Assembly: GCA_003999685.1 (NCBI GenBank)
Contig: CP021226.1
Span: 1,550,001-1,614,000, forward strand
Direction of reading: 5' to 3'
From: Taiwanofungus camphoratus
Taxonomy: Eukaryota > Basidiomycota > Agaricomycetes > Polyporales > Taiwanofungaceae
DNA length: 64,000 nucleotides
Part shown: one piece after another, positions 50,376 to 63,100 of the stretch
Numbering within the stretch: the first letter of the stretch is position 1
Layout of the letters: each line of letters starts with the position of its first letter
The notes under the pieces: model-generated
What the model was told of the DNA's origin: nothing
What the model saw: only the letters and a program-made list of their open reading frames with translations
Databases searched by the model: none
Program-made: the position numbers and the translations under genes

Positions 50376-53300
50376 CCCCACTGGTGTCAGCGGCATCGGG
50401 CTCGGGCCCTGGCGCGCGGAGACGGACTGCATGACAGATCCCAGGGGGCGCGGCAGGCTCTTGCACCACCTACTGGCAGGCGGGGACGGCCATCCGCGGA
50501 CCACGGACGCCGAGCCTCGGGCTGATGCATACTGGCATTTGACGCAGGCCGTGATACTCTGGGCTGCACGCGATGCGGGGCTGGAACGCTGTTGCAAATT
50601 GCCAGCCCCCCCCTCCCCTCTTGTCCGTTTGGGCTAGTGTGCAGACGAACGTGGTAGGGGCAGAGGGTGGCCCGACGTTTTCGGCAGACAGCCCTCACGT
50701 TTCTCGAAGGGCGACGCTCACCATCGGCTGATGGAGCACCTGCGAGTCCTCTGGATGGGGATATGCTCTCCCCTCAACTAAGGTTCGACGTGAATGACGG
50801 GGGACCGTGGCAGGTCCCTTTTGCGAGATCGCGCCACGGTTGACGGTGTTGCTCTTTCTCTTAGGTCAGGCTCCTGCTCATGTTGGTAAGAATATCAATT
50901 TGTTTTTTTCATATGTCATCCAGTACATAGGTCTCGCACGCCGTGACAATAGCGGATATTGAAGCAGATCAAGTGGTTGGGCACCGTGCAAACCGTCCCT
51001 CCGATGCCCGATGCGCGGAAGAGAACAAAGTGGCTCCTCGGCTCTCTAATGTTTGTGGGTGTTGCTCGACCTTCTATATCCGCACGATGAATGACGCGGG
51101 TGGCTCTTCGGCACACACGCACATTCGTAATACTAGACGCTTCGCGAACCGGGTGGGTCTGGTGCGGTTGACGCAGCGCACATCGTCTTGTGTTCCGCAA
51201 AGCAACACTGTTGAAAGGACAAATGTCGACCGTGGTTTGGGGACGTGCCACACGAGCAGAACACCCCGGGAGCACGGGCTGGGTATAGCGTATTATACGG
51301 CATCGCGTGGTGCCCCGCATTATGCGTACGTGTTCCATGCCATGACAACGTGGGGCGCCCCGGGGTGCGTACACAGTTCCGTCTGGGGCGATCTGACAAA
51401 CCTGACACGGTCGCAGATGTAATTCAGTTCCCCGCAGCACGTGCGGACGCGGCGCCCGTTGTCTGCCTTGTAATCCATTTCCGGGTTATATGAACAGGGA
51501 GAGGACAATGCACCCCTGCAATAGGAGATATAGGAACACGACGTACGGCATCATTGAGTTGTGTGTCAGACCACAGAGTGACACTGACTGTGACCATTGA
51601 CGGCTCCCCAGACTCCGGTGATATGTGAGTTGCAGTTACGTACCGCAGGCAGGTGATGCCCGGAGTACCTCCCATCTGTGATTGATGCACTCAGATGACA
51701 CTACTCAGCGAGCAGGGGTACTGCGGTGCCATAACATGTCAGGAGACGATCATCTATCAGCGAGACGACTGTTGGGCATCTAATCGCTGACTTCACGGGA
51801 CGTATCAGATAAGATGATAGATTAACTCATGCCGGCTCCCGCGCGTCCGCTTCCTCGCAGGAAATTACGGCTCAGAACAGGCTGAGACGATGTCCGACGA
51901 AGCTCCCCAGGCACTTCGTGCTGTTTCCTCCCGCTCAGGCCCCCACCTCCGCTACGCAGCATATGCTCAGGCCCCCTCTGCGAGCGTTCGGCGTCCTCGG
52001 ATTGCTGTGTCATTCTCCTCTCGTGCTCCAGCTGGCCCTCCTGGCCATCACAATCAGAGGACATTGCCTGACGCCCGGTCCTGCGCGCAAGCGTCTTACG
52101 GAAGTGGCCGACTTTAGTCGCCAATCACTTTCATATGCCCGCTTGCGCATTGTGCCAGTTCATGACGACGCTCGTGTTCGCGGCTTTGGGAAGAACGAGC
52201 CCTTAGATGGTCCGTACAGAGGCCGGTGCAGCGAGATCATGAAGGTGAGCATGTGCAACTCGGACCTGTGGGCTGTCCCTGTCACGCTCAGTACATGTTC
52301 CGACAACAGGATACTAGGCGCAGAGCCACGCCTGGACTCTTACCTAGGTGACCCTAACCTCTCCTAGATAGGTCATGGAAGACTATTGACGAGTGACAGT
52401 CTACTGCGCGGACTTAGGGGTTACTGTACGAACTCAGGGTCACCTTACTGGGAGCTTCGTTGCAAATCACCGAGGTAACCCCTCCATGGAGCTTATTTTC
52501 TTTCCTTGCATGTGCTGGCGTAGAAAAACCACCGGCCACATCCGTCATCGGTAAAGGGTACGCGTCCTATAGGTTCACAGGCGTCCTTCACAGTCATCTG
52601 GGATGGTCCTCTCTACTAACTCCTCGATCCGCGCTACTATTTTTGGACATTAACCGCTGACACCAGGACGCCTGTCTCGGTGAGAGATGACAAGCTCGGG
52701 TCTACTCGGGCACGTTTGATAAGATTCGAGGAGCCACCCTGCCTGGTACATTCTTTGTCCAGGAGGTGCTAGACGGAGCCTGAAACACCGGTACGTGTAG
52801 GAAAGTCACCCACCGAGGTCTTACTGCGATTGGGAACTGCTGTAAGGAGCTCTCGGAAAATGTGTCTCGTCGTACGACTTGTCACCGTTCAGCGTAGGTT
52901 TCCGAGATGCGTCATGTCCGACGTCTCCTTGCTCGTACAACCGGCGGGCCCTGGTAGACCTGACAAGGTCTGTCGCTGAATTCATGTGACTCGGACACTG
53001 TTCGCTCTTCTGCGCGATGAACGGCCCTCTTGTCGAGATGTCGGCTTGTCGGTCTCGAGACCCAAGTCTTACGATATTGCATCCGTCCCTCTAACTTGTC
53101 CGACCCTACTTTAATCGTTTTCACCATGCACCGTCACACGGATTGCGGGCCGCCTTGGTCATGTTCGGAACGGCGCAGATCATGTAGTTTTAAGGCGGTC
53201 ACTTTTTCTTCGGTTCCTGAGAAAACGGTCTTGCTATTGGCTTACTCCAAAAATGCCGAAGGCCAGTTTGCCATCGGTAAATCAGAGACGGAAGAAAATT

Positions 53301-54350
53301 AACTCGTGAATCCTGTATCATTTGTTCCATGTTAAATTTTGCGGCCTGTCGCAGGTCTACTTTTGGGCCTCATTGACCCAATCTCTGCCGATCTTCTGCC
53401 ATGCCAAATCTTTCAACGCCCCAAAATTTACCCATGACCATTACTACTCTCGCTGCATTCGGATCTGTGAAGAGACTACTGTTGGAAGAGCGAGAGCACT
53501 TACGGCCCGAGCTTTTTCAGCAGGTCTTCTCCATTGGATTAACCGACGTCTAAGAGCAGTCGTCTGACCCGCATCCGGCGACGATGTTACCGTTGGGTTT
53601 TCAATGCTCAGTTTCTTGAGTTAGGCAATCGGGATCATGGTGATTTTGTGGTCGTACGCTCATGTCAGTACAGTATGTGAATGTTTTTCTCTTGTCTATA
53701 ATTGAGTATTGCGCTTTAGATTTGAGATCTTTTTATTGTACTCGCTTCCGCAGTCCCACCAAGTCAGACTGGAATTCGTACATCGCTTTCTAGATTTATG
53801 GATGCCTTCATCCAGTAGAGAATCGCTTTGTCATCGAGACGGCATGAATATCGCACAAATCAATATATCGTGCAGGAACTTGTTGAGGTGGGATACGATA
53901 AACAGACCTGTACAGGTCTTCTTGCTGGCAATGTCAACATGGGCGGTCGTCCTTTATGGCGTCGTGCCAGTGCAATAATGAAAGGCCACGGAATATCTAC
54001 TAGCACTTCTCTCCCCACCACAACGCGGAGTCGGTCGCGTCTTATCATGGTCACGTGCTCGTGCGTCCTGTCCGCGCCGTGAATTTCCTTGAGGCCCTCG
54101 ACTTCCTTAGGTACTCATACCTAGTTGGCGAACAACCAAATTGCATGTTAATCATATTCTATAGCCTCAATAGAGAAAAAGGCTTCAAAACACAAGTGAT
54201 AACCTTCAAACTTCCTTTTTCCGCTTCTGCGTTTCCCAGGCAAGAGTACTTTGGTTTTCATTCTATTCGTCTTGAGGTTAGCGCATTGCATTGAAGACTT
54301 AAGCACTTATATTCATTCTAACTCGCATATCACCCCTGGGAATAAATAGC

Positions 54351-56112
54351 ATGCATCCATGTCTACAGATCCCTGAGCTCATGAGCATTATCTTCGAGAT
54401 GGTGCTTGATGATACATTGGGGGGTGCGAAGACTCTTGCTACCCTTGCAAGAACGTGTAGTTGCTTCCATAATCTGGCCCTCGACATCCTGTGGCGGACA
54501 CTACCCACTCTGGCACCACTTATCAAATGTTTATCTGAAGATAAATGGGCTGAAAAAACTGATGCGGTTGGTAGACGGGTCGTGGTATGTATGTCTATAG
54601 GCGCAGCTCCCGAGTCGGTCGTATGACAGAGCCTTCCAGGAGCTTGTTGGTTCTCTCGAGGACAGCGATATGTCGCGATTGTCAAGCTACGCTGCTCGCG
54701 TTAAAGTGCTGCGTCGCTATCATTCGCCTGCAACCTCACTTTTGAGAATGCGCGTCCACGAAGATACTTTTAGCAAGCTGTATGCATCCAGACCGTTCGG
54801 AAGCCTGCTCCCCAATCTGCGCGAGTTTGAATGGCGGCAGTCTTTCAAGGATCCAGCGAATGATGTAGCCCACCTGCTTGTGTTGCTGCTCAATCCCAAG
54901 ATCACCAACATGTCGGTCTATATGACAATGGACTTGGGAGAGCATGACTCATTGGTAACACAACTCGAGGCCGCCTTGACGTACTTTGCCGCACACTCCC
55001 CATTTTTGGAACACATGACGTTCATATGTCCTCTCGTCCCGAGACTTGGAACAGCGATATCGAATGTGTTACTTCGCCATTCCGGCCTTCGCACCGTTTA
55101 TACCTTCCAGACTCCCGACACTCCGATGTCTGCCGAGGCTCTACTGCACCTTTCTCGACTTTCCACCCTCGAGAAACTATCTGTGCGTACTGATAATTTC
55201 ACTGGCATTGAGGGCGGCATGCAGTCGCTCTTGACGCATTCCGATCTCGTCTTTCCCGCATTGCAATGTCTGGTCATTTATTCGGACACTTTGGCCAATT
55301 GTAACCTGTTGTTAGATGCTGTACAATCATCGCAGTTGGAATATTTGCACATCCTGGTGCTTCACCCTCCAATTGCGTCCGAGGTGCAACAGTTCACATC
55401 AGGACTTGTCAGACATCCCTCCAACGCATCATTGGCATCCATTAACTTCACATCTGGGCAAGGAAGTCCCCGTCACGATAGCAAATATATCATCAGCGGA
55501 GCAAACTTGAAGCCACTCCTTTCCTTGAAAAACATCCGCGAATGCAAGATCGAATTGCGGTGTCCTCTCGCTCTTGATAATACATTCGTGAAAGATTTGG
55601 CTATGGCATGGCCACAGCTTTGCTCCCTCGAGCTTGGCACCGAATGGCGTAGGGATACGGGGACGCCAGGAGTTACGCTGAAAGGACTCATACCTCTTAT
55701 ACAACACTGCCCCTTTCTGACCATCCTTGGTCTCCCAATCAATACAGATGTCTCGGAATTTAGCGAGACCTACGACGAGACAAGGCCAGCAGAAGGATAT
55801 TTTTCAAATAGGATATCGGCGTTGTTCGTGGGGCCATCCAAGATTGACCATCTTGGCGATGAAGCAGTGATGGTCGCAGGATTTCTATCGGATTTGTTCC
55901 CGAATCTGACTTACATCGACTCCTTGTGGGGCTGGGAAGAGTCCCCCCTGCATATCGATGAAGATGACGAAGATGAGGCGGAATTCGAGCGTTGGAAGAA
56001 AGTCCAGAAGCTTGTTCGAGAAATGGGACGCATTCGGAAGCAGGAACGGCGCTGGCAGTCACTACAAGTTCGAGTACAAGTCGACAATCAACACACCCAG
56101 CAGGATATGTAG
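54351..56112 (+). CDS. F-box/LRR-type protein
   Basis: Exons 54351-54584 and 54640-56112 give 568 residues around a 55-nt intron (donor GTATGT, acceptor TTCCAG) that joins GRRVV to ELVGSLEDSDMSRL in phase 0. The F-box is at the very N-terminus: CLQIPELMSIIFEMV, then LATLARTCSCFHNLALDILW and RTLPTLAPLIKCL, the standard layout of the family in Agaricomycetes. The remainder has LRR-like blocks (LLPNLREFEWR, FLEHMTFICPL, ICSLELGTEW-like) and an acidic tail (IDEDDEDEAEFERW). It is likely an SCF ubiquitin-ligase receptor of unknown substrate. It is not close in sequence to the other F-box gene of this window. Confidence 0.85.
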
Positions 56113-56497
56113 GTCAGTGATGCTGAGTGGGTGTCGTCTATCACAACTGTCTTCTGCCTCGCAGTAGCTATATATACCATTCAGCAGCTATCACAATGTT
56201 CTCGGCCATACCTTCCACCAAGTGATTTCCAAGGTATGCTACATTGTCAAGAATGTCAGATCCCTTCAGGTTTCCACTGTGTTGCCTTTACGGTGTCTAC
56301 AAGTCGATTGCATATCATACATGAAGCTCGAGACCTTGAAAACTATGAGATGAAAGATGATTTTGGTGGGGTTTCTTCTAATTTGTCCAGGAAATTGAAG
56401 TTACATACCTCTATTCTGTACATATCTCAAGACTAAGGTATGAGTCCCAAGACCACTCACACCCTCTTATTGACAAAGATATCATTGCAAGCCATCA
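56113..56497. other. Intergenic, convergent 3' ends
   Basis: Contains the 3' flanks of the F-box and NYN genes; nothing else is seen. Confidence 0.6.
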
Positions 56498-57163
56498 TTA
56501 GGTTGCATTGGCCCGGATAGTCAGGTTCCCAAACTTAGGAATGACATCTTGTGGCCAAGCGTGAACTACATTGGCCTGGGCTTTTAAGTCTTGGTTTGCT
56601 GCAGTAGGTGCAAATAGGACTATATGATATCCCTGTTGTGCCAATGTGCGGACTGAATCCGTGAAACCGTGATCACCTGAGATCAACAGAATCGTGATAG
56701 GTGCAGGATTATGAGCAGCGTAGGCTAACATGTCCTCTACATCGATTTTACCCTGATTATGACCAAAGACGGTGTATGGGCTAGGGCATACCTTTCAGAG
56801 CTTTATCCGCAACATCTTTGCGGCCTTCATGGCGGCAATCCACTAACTTGACTCCACTTGACCGTAAAGTTGCAGACTTGGGAAACGGCATTGAGAGATC
56901 ACAATACACTCTGCAGGTCGCAATCTTTCCATAGTATCGAGCGAGTTGAAACAGTTCTTTTATCAGAGAGTCGGCGGCTACTTTTCTGGGCAGTGGACAG
57001 TTTTCTGAAACATTGTGAAGATAACGAGGGTCAAGGAGGGCAAAAGCATAGAGGAACATCGTAATGTTGAACTTCTACCAATGTCCCAAAATACAGCTAC
57101 TTTGGAGCTGTTGGAATATTGTCTTTGAGACCCTCCCTCATGAATCACCCTGGAAACTTGCAT
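56498..57163 (-). CDS. Small NYN-domain (PIN-like) putative RNase
   Basis: Exons 57079-57163, 56792-57004 and 56498-56736 give 178 residues; introns are 74 and 55 nt. The protein is a single NYN domain: VAVFWDIENCPLP (Asp27, Glu29, Asn30), KELFQLARYYGKI, GVKLVDCRHEGRKDVADKAL, then ITILLISGDHGF and a closing HIVLFAPTAANQDLK block ending with NVVHAWP. NYN proteins such as MARF1/limkain b1 are metal-dependent RNases related to PIN and FEN nucleases, with acidic residues in DxEN, the xxDxAL helix and SGDxDF. Here the last motif is SGDHGF: Gly123 replaces the usual Asp, so activity may be altered. Related Agaricomycete proteins are often longer with C-terminal extensions; this one ends right after the domain. 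Confidence 0.8.
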
Positions 57164-57712
57164 TCAATCTGGTCAGCGTCATGGACTTTGCTTCACAAAA
57201 CTACCTGTTTAAATGCATGTTGTGTATCGTATGTTTGAATACGCTGGCAGTACCTTGATGTGTACATGCCTTGAACAACGGAGGTACGTTGTGAGAGATA
57301 AAAGTATGTTTCCGATAGCAGAAACTTGTGAATAAAGGGGATTTCATCTCAAGGTTACGCAGCACGGTGAGGTGAACAGGAAGTATGTTATATAGCCTTG
57401 AACGGACATCGTGACACAATTCAGATAGCAATGTCAATATGTTTCCTGCGTATAGATTCGGGCTCCATGCCTAGAGCGCAGCGTGTCGTGCATGTCAAGA
57501 CCATTCGGAGGCGCACCAAAGATTGCATGAAGGACGTCACAGCAGTCAAATCTGGTCCGATTTATGCCTGTTTTTGTCTTTGGTCATCGGAGTTGACCAT
57601 AAAGTTCAGCTAGCAGATGTTCAGTAAGGAAATCCGAACACACCCAGTCACCTGCAACACCAGAAACTTATCCCACCAACGCCAGGCCTGCGTGTTTTCA
57701 ATTCAATTCCAT
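57164..57712. other. Intergenic, 0.55 kb
   Basis: Upstream of the NYN gene and downstream of the protease gene. No feature is seen. Confidence 0.6.
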
Positions 57713-59753
57713 TCAGATGTGGCGAAACCACAGCCAATAGAGGACCGGCAAAAGAGTATACCAAAAACTACTCGACAAGCGAAGATGCGTCTTGAACGCG
57801 GAAGAAGTCTGCGATGCTGATCTGTCTTGGGCTGAAACGGTTGTGAATGGAGCAGGTCGAATTGCTGTTACGGGGACGTCAACCACAGTGCTCGCTGTCG
57901 GCGCGACGTCTACCTTGCCTATAGGCGTTCAATGATATACATCAGTCGAGCTCTAGCTCATATGTCTCCGTACGTACTGGAGAAAAGATCATTGTCCTCG
58001 AGAGCTTCAGATACTGCCTCTTCGAGGAGAGTAGACGCATTCTTGGGTACCATAGACAAAAAGCCGATACGAGGAGGATCAACGGAGGGATGCGTCAAGT
58101 TGCCGTAGTAAAATGCCACCAGATTTGACTTTAGGAACGGGTCACCCAAGCTCCACGAGAAAAGCGCGCCCTGACTGGGAGGATCCGTGGCTACCAGGTT
58201 GCTCGTGATACACGTTGACGCGTTCCCGGAGTGTGATGGTGAGATGAAGTCACGCGGGTCAACAGGGAACATATTCTCGCCAATCTGAAACGTAAGCGTG
58301 TGAGAGGCGGAACACGGGAGTGTCGGTTTAGCATTCGAGTTTGCTGCATAGGCTGGAGATACGGTCGTTAAAATATTGTTCACGACGTCTTGAGGGCCGC
58401 GTATGAGAGAATTGCCCTGTCACGGAAAATCTTGAGCAAACAGGAGAGGTGACAGAAATGAAATGAGAAGTGGAAAAGGATCATGAACCATACAGTGTCA
58501 ATGAGCGCGGATACGACTGAAGAGGTTACACCTTGAGCTTGTTCCGTTGAGTTCGAAAGTTGCTGGCCATCTAAGTAGACATTATTCAACGGAACTTCCC
58601 ATCGACTGGCATTCCATAAACCTCAGCCAAAGGAGCGCACGAAGACGTATAAAAGTATGGCGTACAGGGGATACACTTCATGAGGAGCAAAGGTAGGAGG
58701 ACTAAGACCCCCATCGGCAAATGAATATAGGCGGACCGGTACCCAAGTGATGGAGGAATTGTCGATACCCTCCGGCAGCTCGCCAACAGTAATCTGACCT
58801 TTTCCACTTACGTCTACTGTATCACGTTGGAGAGTGATCTATAGTATGTTCTTAGGGCACGTCTGCATGCTAGAGGACAAATCTGCCTACCGTAAACATA
58901 GGCTGGTCAATTACACCTGCCATTACGAGTCTCGATACGAATGGCCCGTACGACGCAATATTGGCAACGAAGTCGTCAGTACTAGGTGTATCAAACTGAT
59001 CTATGCCTGAGCATCTAGACATTCAAAATCATCACTCATATTACCTTCTTGTTGATCACGTTCGTCTGTATGGAACTTGAGGTAGGTGGCATTGATAAGA
59101 ATGCACAGTACACATAGAAGACAATGCATCCTACCTTTCGCTGGGAAATCCAAGACCGATTATTCCGGCTCCCCCATTTTGGACTGCGGAACTGTCTGTG
59201 TCATTGATTGCTGCAAGAGGTTGATCAGGTATGGAAAGACCAGCCAGGGTGACCGTGTCAAGCCCGATAGGACCTGCAGCGAACGTCCCAGACGTGGAGT
59301 CGCCATATGTCAGGTTTACACTGGCTCCAGTTGGTTGGAAAGTTGTCGAGGAGTAAGGAGTAGAATTGGAGCTCTGACAAGCTTGTGTGTGGCAAGCATC
59401 AGACATGACCCATAGGTCACTGGACCCAGTGTCTGCTCAAATCAGACACCAGTGCTCTGGATATGTTGACAAGATACTTGCCAAGGTTCATCGTCATGGT
59501 AGTATTCCCCACCTGCAGGGTGACTGTATAGTACCTGGCGTATACTTTTAGCAAAGGTGCATATGACTAGGCTAAGCACGCACAAATCCGCATAATCTCC
59601 AAGACCCACAGACCCAGCGAGTAAGTCTTCGACGTTCCGCTGAACAACTCTCTGAGGACCTTGCCCAAGAACATTTCTTCGAAACTGAACAGGAAGAGCG
59701 AGGCAAATAGGAGGAAGAGCAGCTAAAACAGCACACCAGGCAGCCATATACAT
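57713..59753 (-). CDS. Pepsin-type aspartic protease with hydrophobic C-terminus
   Basis: The start MYMAAWCAVLAALPPICLALP is a signal peptide, followed by a short propeptide region and YTVTLQVGNTTMTMNL. The first catalytic motif DTGSSDLWV is completed across an intron that begins with GC (GCAAGT) and ends with CAG. Then come SVNLTYGDSTSGTF (the flap region) and GGAGIIGLGFPSER. The second catalytic motif, ALIDTGNSLI, is also completed across an intron near 58400-58500. Then FYYGNLTHPSVDPPRIGFL, a Thr/Ala/Ser/Pro-rich stalk and a hydrophobic end (FWYTLLPVLYWLWF) before the stop at 57713, which suggests a membrane or GPI anchor as in yapsin-like enzymes. Both aspartates are present. Ten or so introns; exon limits are approximate. 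Secreted or wall-bound peptidase A1 is the likely role. Confidence 0.85.
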
Positions 59754-60125
59754 TTTCGAATCGTAAAGAATGCGACCTGCGCAGTAGAATCAGCAAGAAA
59801 ACATAGTAAAAGAGTGGATTTTATGACGGTCTGTCGACGGGTATGTAACCAGACACAAACGGGAGCCGTGCAGCTGTCCAGAGGCTGTATTTCTGATGTC
59901 AGATTGGTTACCGCCATCATTGCCAAAGGCGATGAAGTCGCAACAGCGCAACCCTGAAATTATCGATCAAGTTTGACGATCATAGCGGCGTGTTGAAAAA
60001 AAAGAATACATGGTCCGACTGCAGCACTTATTGTAACCTGGGTCACATAAATGATGGTACAATTGTACAACACAAAAACGCGTAAAATGTGAAATCTCCT
60101 AGTATCACGTAAACCCATAACCTCG
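59754..60125. other. Intergenic, 0.37 kb
   Basis: Upstream of the protease and downstream of the prp6 stop; includes a short run of A. No gene is seen. Confidence 0.6.
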
Positions 60126-63100
60126 TCAACGTAAGGCTTCAGTAACAAGCTCTAATATCTCTTTCGTGGTCTTGCCCGTATTCTTCATATCCTTCGCAAT
60201 TGATTGCCATGTTGACCCATGATGAGGATCCGCAACAATGCATCTTTTGATGACTTCCTCTTGCTGCTCCTGGTGATTAGGCAGGTCAAACGATCGATGT
60301 TAGCGCCCGACAAGCAGAGGAGCTGCTGGATATGTTTACGTACCGCAACACCATGTTGCCTCTCGAATTTCAACCACCATCCCCAATTGTCACCAAGGTC
60401 AGAGTTGGCAGTGAGCGCACGCTCGAACCATTGTCTCGCCTTCTCAATCTTGCGCTCAGCCCAGAACAGTCTGGCCACTGTAGACAGAATCAGAGGGTCA
60501 TCTGCGGATTTTCGTAATGCGTCTGCAGAACGAGATTTCCGTGTGGGCCGCGGTTCCGACCATATGGCCATCGACCACAACAACCCAGAAGTCGGACATT
60601 CTTGGAGGCCTATGTAACGAGTCCATGTCAGCCAAAGTTAAACTGACCATGAAGTCAACGCATACCTCGAGCAAGCACCGTCTTTGCTTGCGTAGCACCC
60701 CCACTGCGTTCCTCAACTCCTACCGCCTCCGCCCACAAGACATCACTTCCTGGATTGGCCAACCTAGCTTTATCAAGAAGCGCTCTAGCTTTGATGCTTT
60801 TGTTGTCTGCTTCCTCAAGCCTACTAGCAAGCACCCAGAGGGTGACCTCCTTAGGGCACGGCTTGATACCTGCAGCATATGAAGCACGGGCGGCAGTGAA
60901 GTTTTTCCGATCTTGGTGGATCTGACCTTGGATCATGTAAAGCTTGGCGAACTTCGGATATTTCCTCAAAGCAGTAGCAAGAGTCTCTAATGCGGTGTCA
61001 ATTTGCTCTTGCTGGCGCTCAAATACTGCTGACTTCATCCAAATCTAAGAATTGTGCATGAGCTTACGAGCTGCTGTGATGGATTCGGTACAAATGGCTC
61101 ACCCTCTGCGTGTCCGCGACAGTACGTGCACGGACAAGAAGTTCTCTTGCAACACCCAGCTCACCGTTCTCCGCTTCAAGCTTGACAGCTGCTAACCAGA
61201 TTTGTTCACTCTCGGGATTGGCAACAAACGCTCTTTCTAGGACTTCACGAGCAGCAGGAACATTCCCTGCTAACCACTTCTCCTTAGCCCACATAAGCCA
61301 AAGAACTTCGGCTTGTGGACAGTGATGAACAGCACGCTCGAGGATTGCATTGAGAGATTCTCTGAGAGCACAAAGGTCGTCAAAAAAGGATGTGAATAGA
61401 AACGAGGAGACTGACTTGGTACCATGTGCCTTCTCGAGGTCTGCGGCTTTCCTCCACAGAGTTCTCTTGTCGGGGAAGACCTTGAGTGCATAGGCCAAGA
61501 CTGCTCTGGCGGTGCCAACATTGCCCTTAGCCTCTGCACTCTCAGCATCACCCATCCAAGTATCCAGCCTATCCTCCTCCTCTATGTCCATTGCTACTGT
61601 CGCTTTAACGATGGCTTCACACGTCCGCGACGAGCCCTCGTTCTCACACCGCTCTGCCTCCTTCAGCCATTGCTCACGCGTCAGGAGTACCTGATGTCGG
61701 CGGAGTTCCCGAACACCCGCCTCGATTGTCTTATCGACAAGTTCCAACTGTTTGCTGCGTTGCTCCTCGGGCTGTTCTGACACGTAGGCCTCCTGCTCAA
61801 GGAGCCTGCCAGCTGCTATCCAGATCTCGTGACTGGTAGGCACGGCCTTACGTGCTTTGTTCAAGACAGCCTTAGCTTTATCGGGCGTTTCGAGGCGTGC
61901 GAGAGCAAGCCAAAGCTCCACCGAGAGGGGAATGACCTCCACGGCGCGAGATAGGATGATGCGAGCGTCAACCGGTGAAGATTCTAAATTGACAGTTTCT
62001 TTCCACAAGCGCACTGAATTCGGGATATGTTCAAGAGCTATGCCGGAGTGTGAGGGATTAATCACATAGCACAAGAGAAAGAAAGTAAAATGCATGTACC
62101 TTTGCGCAATACTCTCTTCTTAGCTTTGACGTCGTGTTCCAAGTCGGCAGCGGCTAGCCAAATTTTGACACTCTGACCGACATGCTGCACCGCATTTGCC
62201 AAGATGACCTTAGCGTCATCGGAATTCTGGAAGTGATATGATTAAAAACTTGTATACAAAGCATGTCTGCAACGGAGGACTTACGTGTAATCTCGCCGCT
62301 TCTAACCACACGTCCTCGCTCTTGGGACATTGTTCACAACCAGCTTTGATGAGCTTTCTCGCAGCGACCATTCTCCCGGCGTGTTCTTCCAAACAAGCGG
62401 CTGCTATCCATCCTGGAGCATGCTTCGGATTTGACTTAACAAGCGAGTCGAAGAGCATCCGGGCTCGCTTAATGTCACCAATTTCAGCATCGGTCTTCAA
62501 CACGACACTATCGAGTGATGTGAGATAGCCTTTAGGATCAATGGAAGTAGAGAGTCCAGAGGTTGTGGAAGTACCGGACACCTAGTCAAAGTTAGGAAAT
62601 CATTACGTAGGAAGCGATGGGATTAGACCAACCTGATCTAGCTTGAGAGACAGGATTTTATCACGGGCTTGACCCATTTCAACGAAGTTAGTCAAAGTAC
62701 CGCTATCAGCCGGTGTCTCGAAACCTCCAGCCTAAATAGAATCGAGTTAGGTTCGGTCATGATTTACCTGAGGATGAATGTACGTACAGCTTGCTGTCTT
62801 GCATCCAGCGAGTTCTCGTACTCTGTCTTAGACCTGTCTCCGACAATGACGCTGTCGGGTACAACAAATGACCTCTCGTCCCTTTTGCGCTTTTTCCGTG
62901 TGAGATTGCCCACCTCTGGAATGTTCTCCCACTCTTCGTCAGTGACAACCGCGAGACCACGCTTCAAGTCAGCAAATTGTTGTTGTATCTTCGGACGCTC
63001 CGCGCGGTGTTTCGCCAACTCGGCATTTTCCAAAGCCTCCCTGGCCGACGAGAATGAGGAACCCGTTCAATACATGGAATTTAACAAGACAAACCAGGAG

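Larger units (their letters stand above)
45298..54350. other. Gene-poor, mostly GC-rich region, 9.1 kb
   Basis: 45298-46050 is a CT-rich 3' flank of the Ecl1-like gene. From about 46.4 to 51.5 kb the DNA is GC-rich with many overlapping spurious open frames; a T-rich tract sits at 47395-47416. 51.5-54.3 kb returns to ordinary composition. I see no domain, spliced gene, transposase or structural RNA. A frame at 51918-52367 is open but has no recognisable content. Confidence 0.45.

Noticed and set aside
49555-50525. Overlapping plus and minus frames of 150-253 codons
   Set aside because: Same GC effect; no recognisable motif, no splice-consistent continuation and no codon pattern.
54585-54600. 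A 16-nt intron (GTATGTATGTCTATAG) in the second F-box gene
   Set aside because: Too short to splice; a 55-nt intron from the same donor to TTCCAG at 54639 restores the family sequence.
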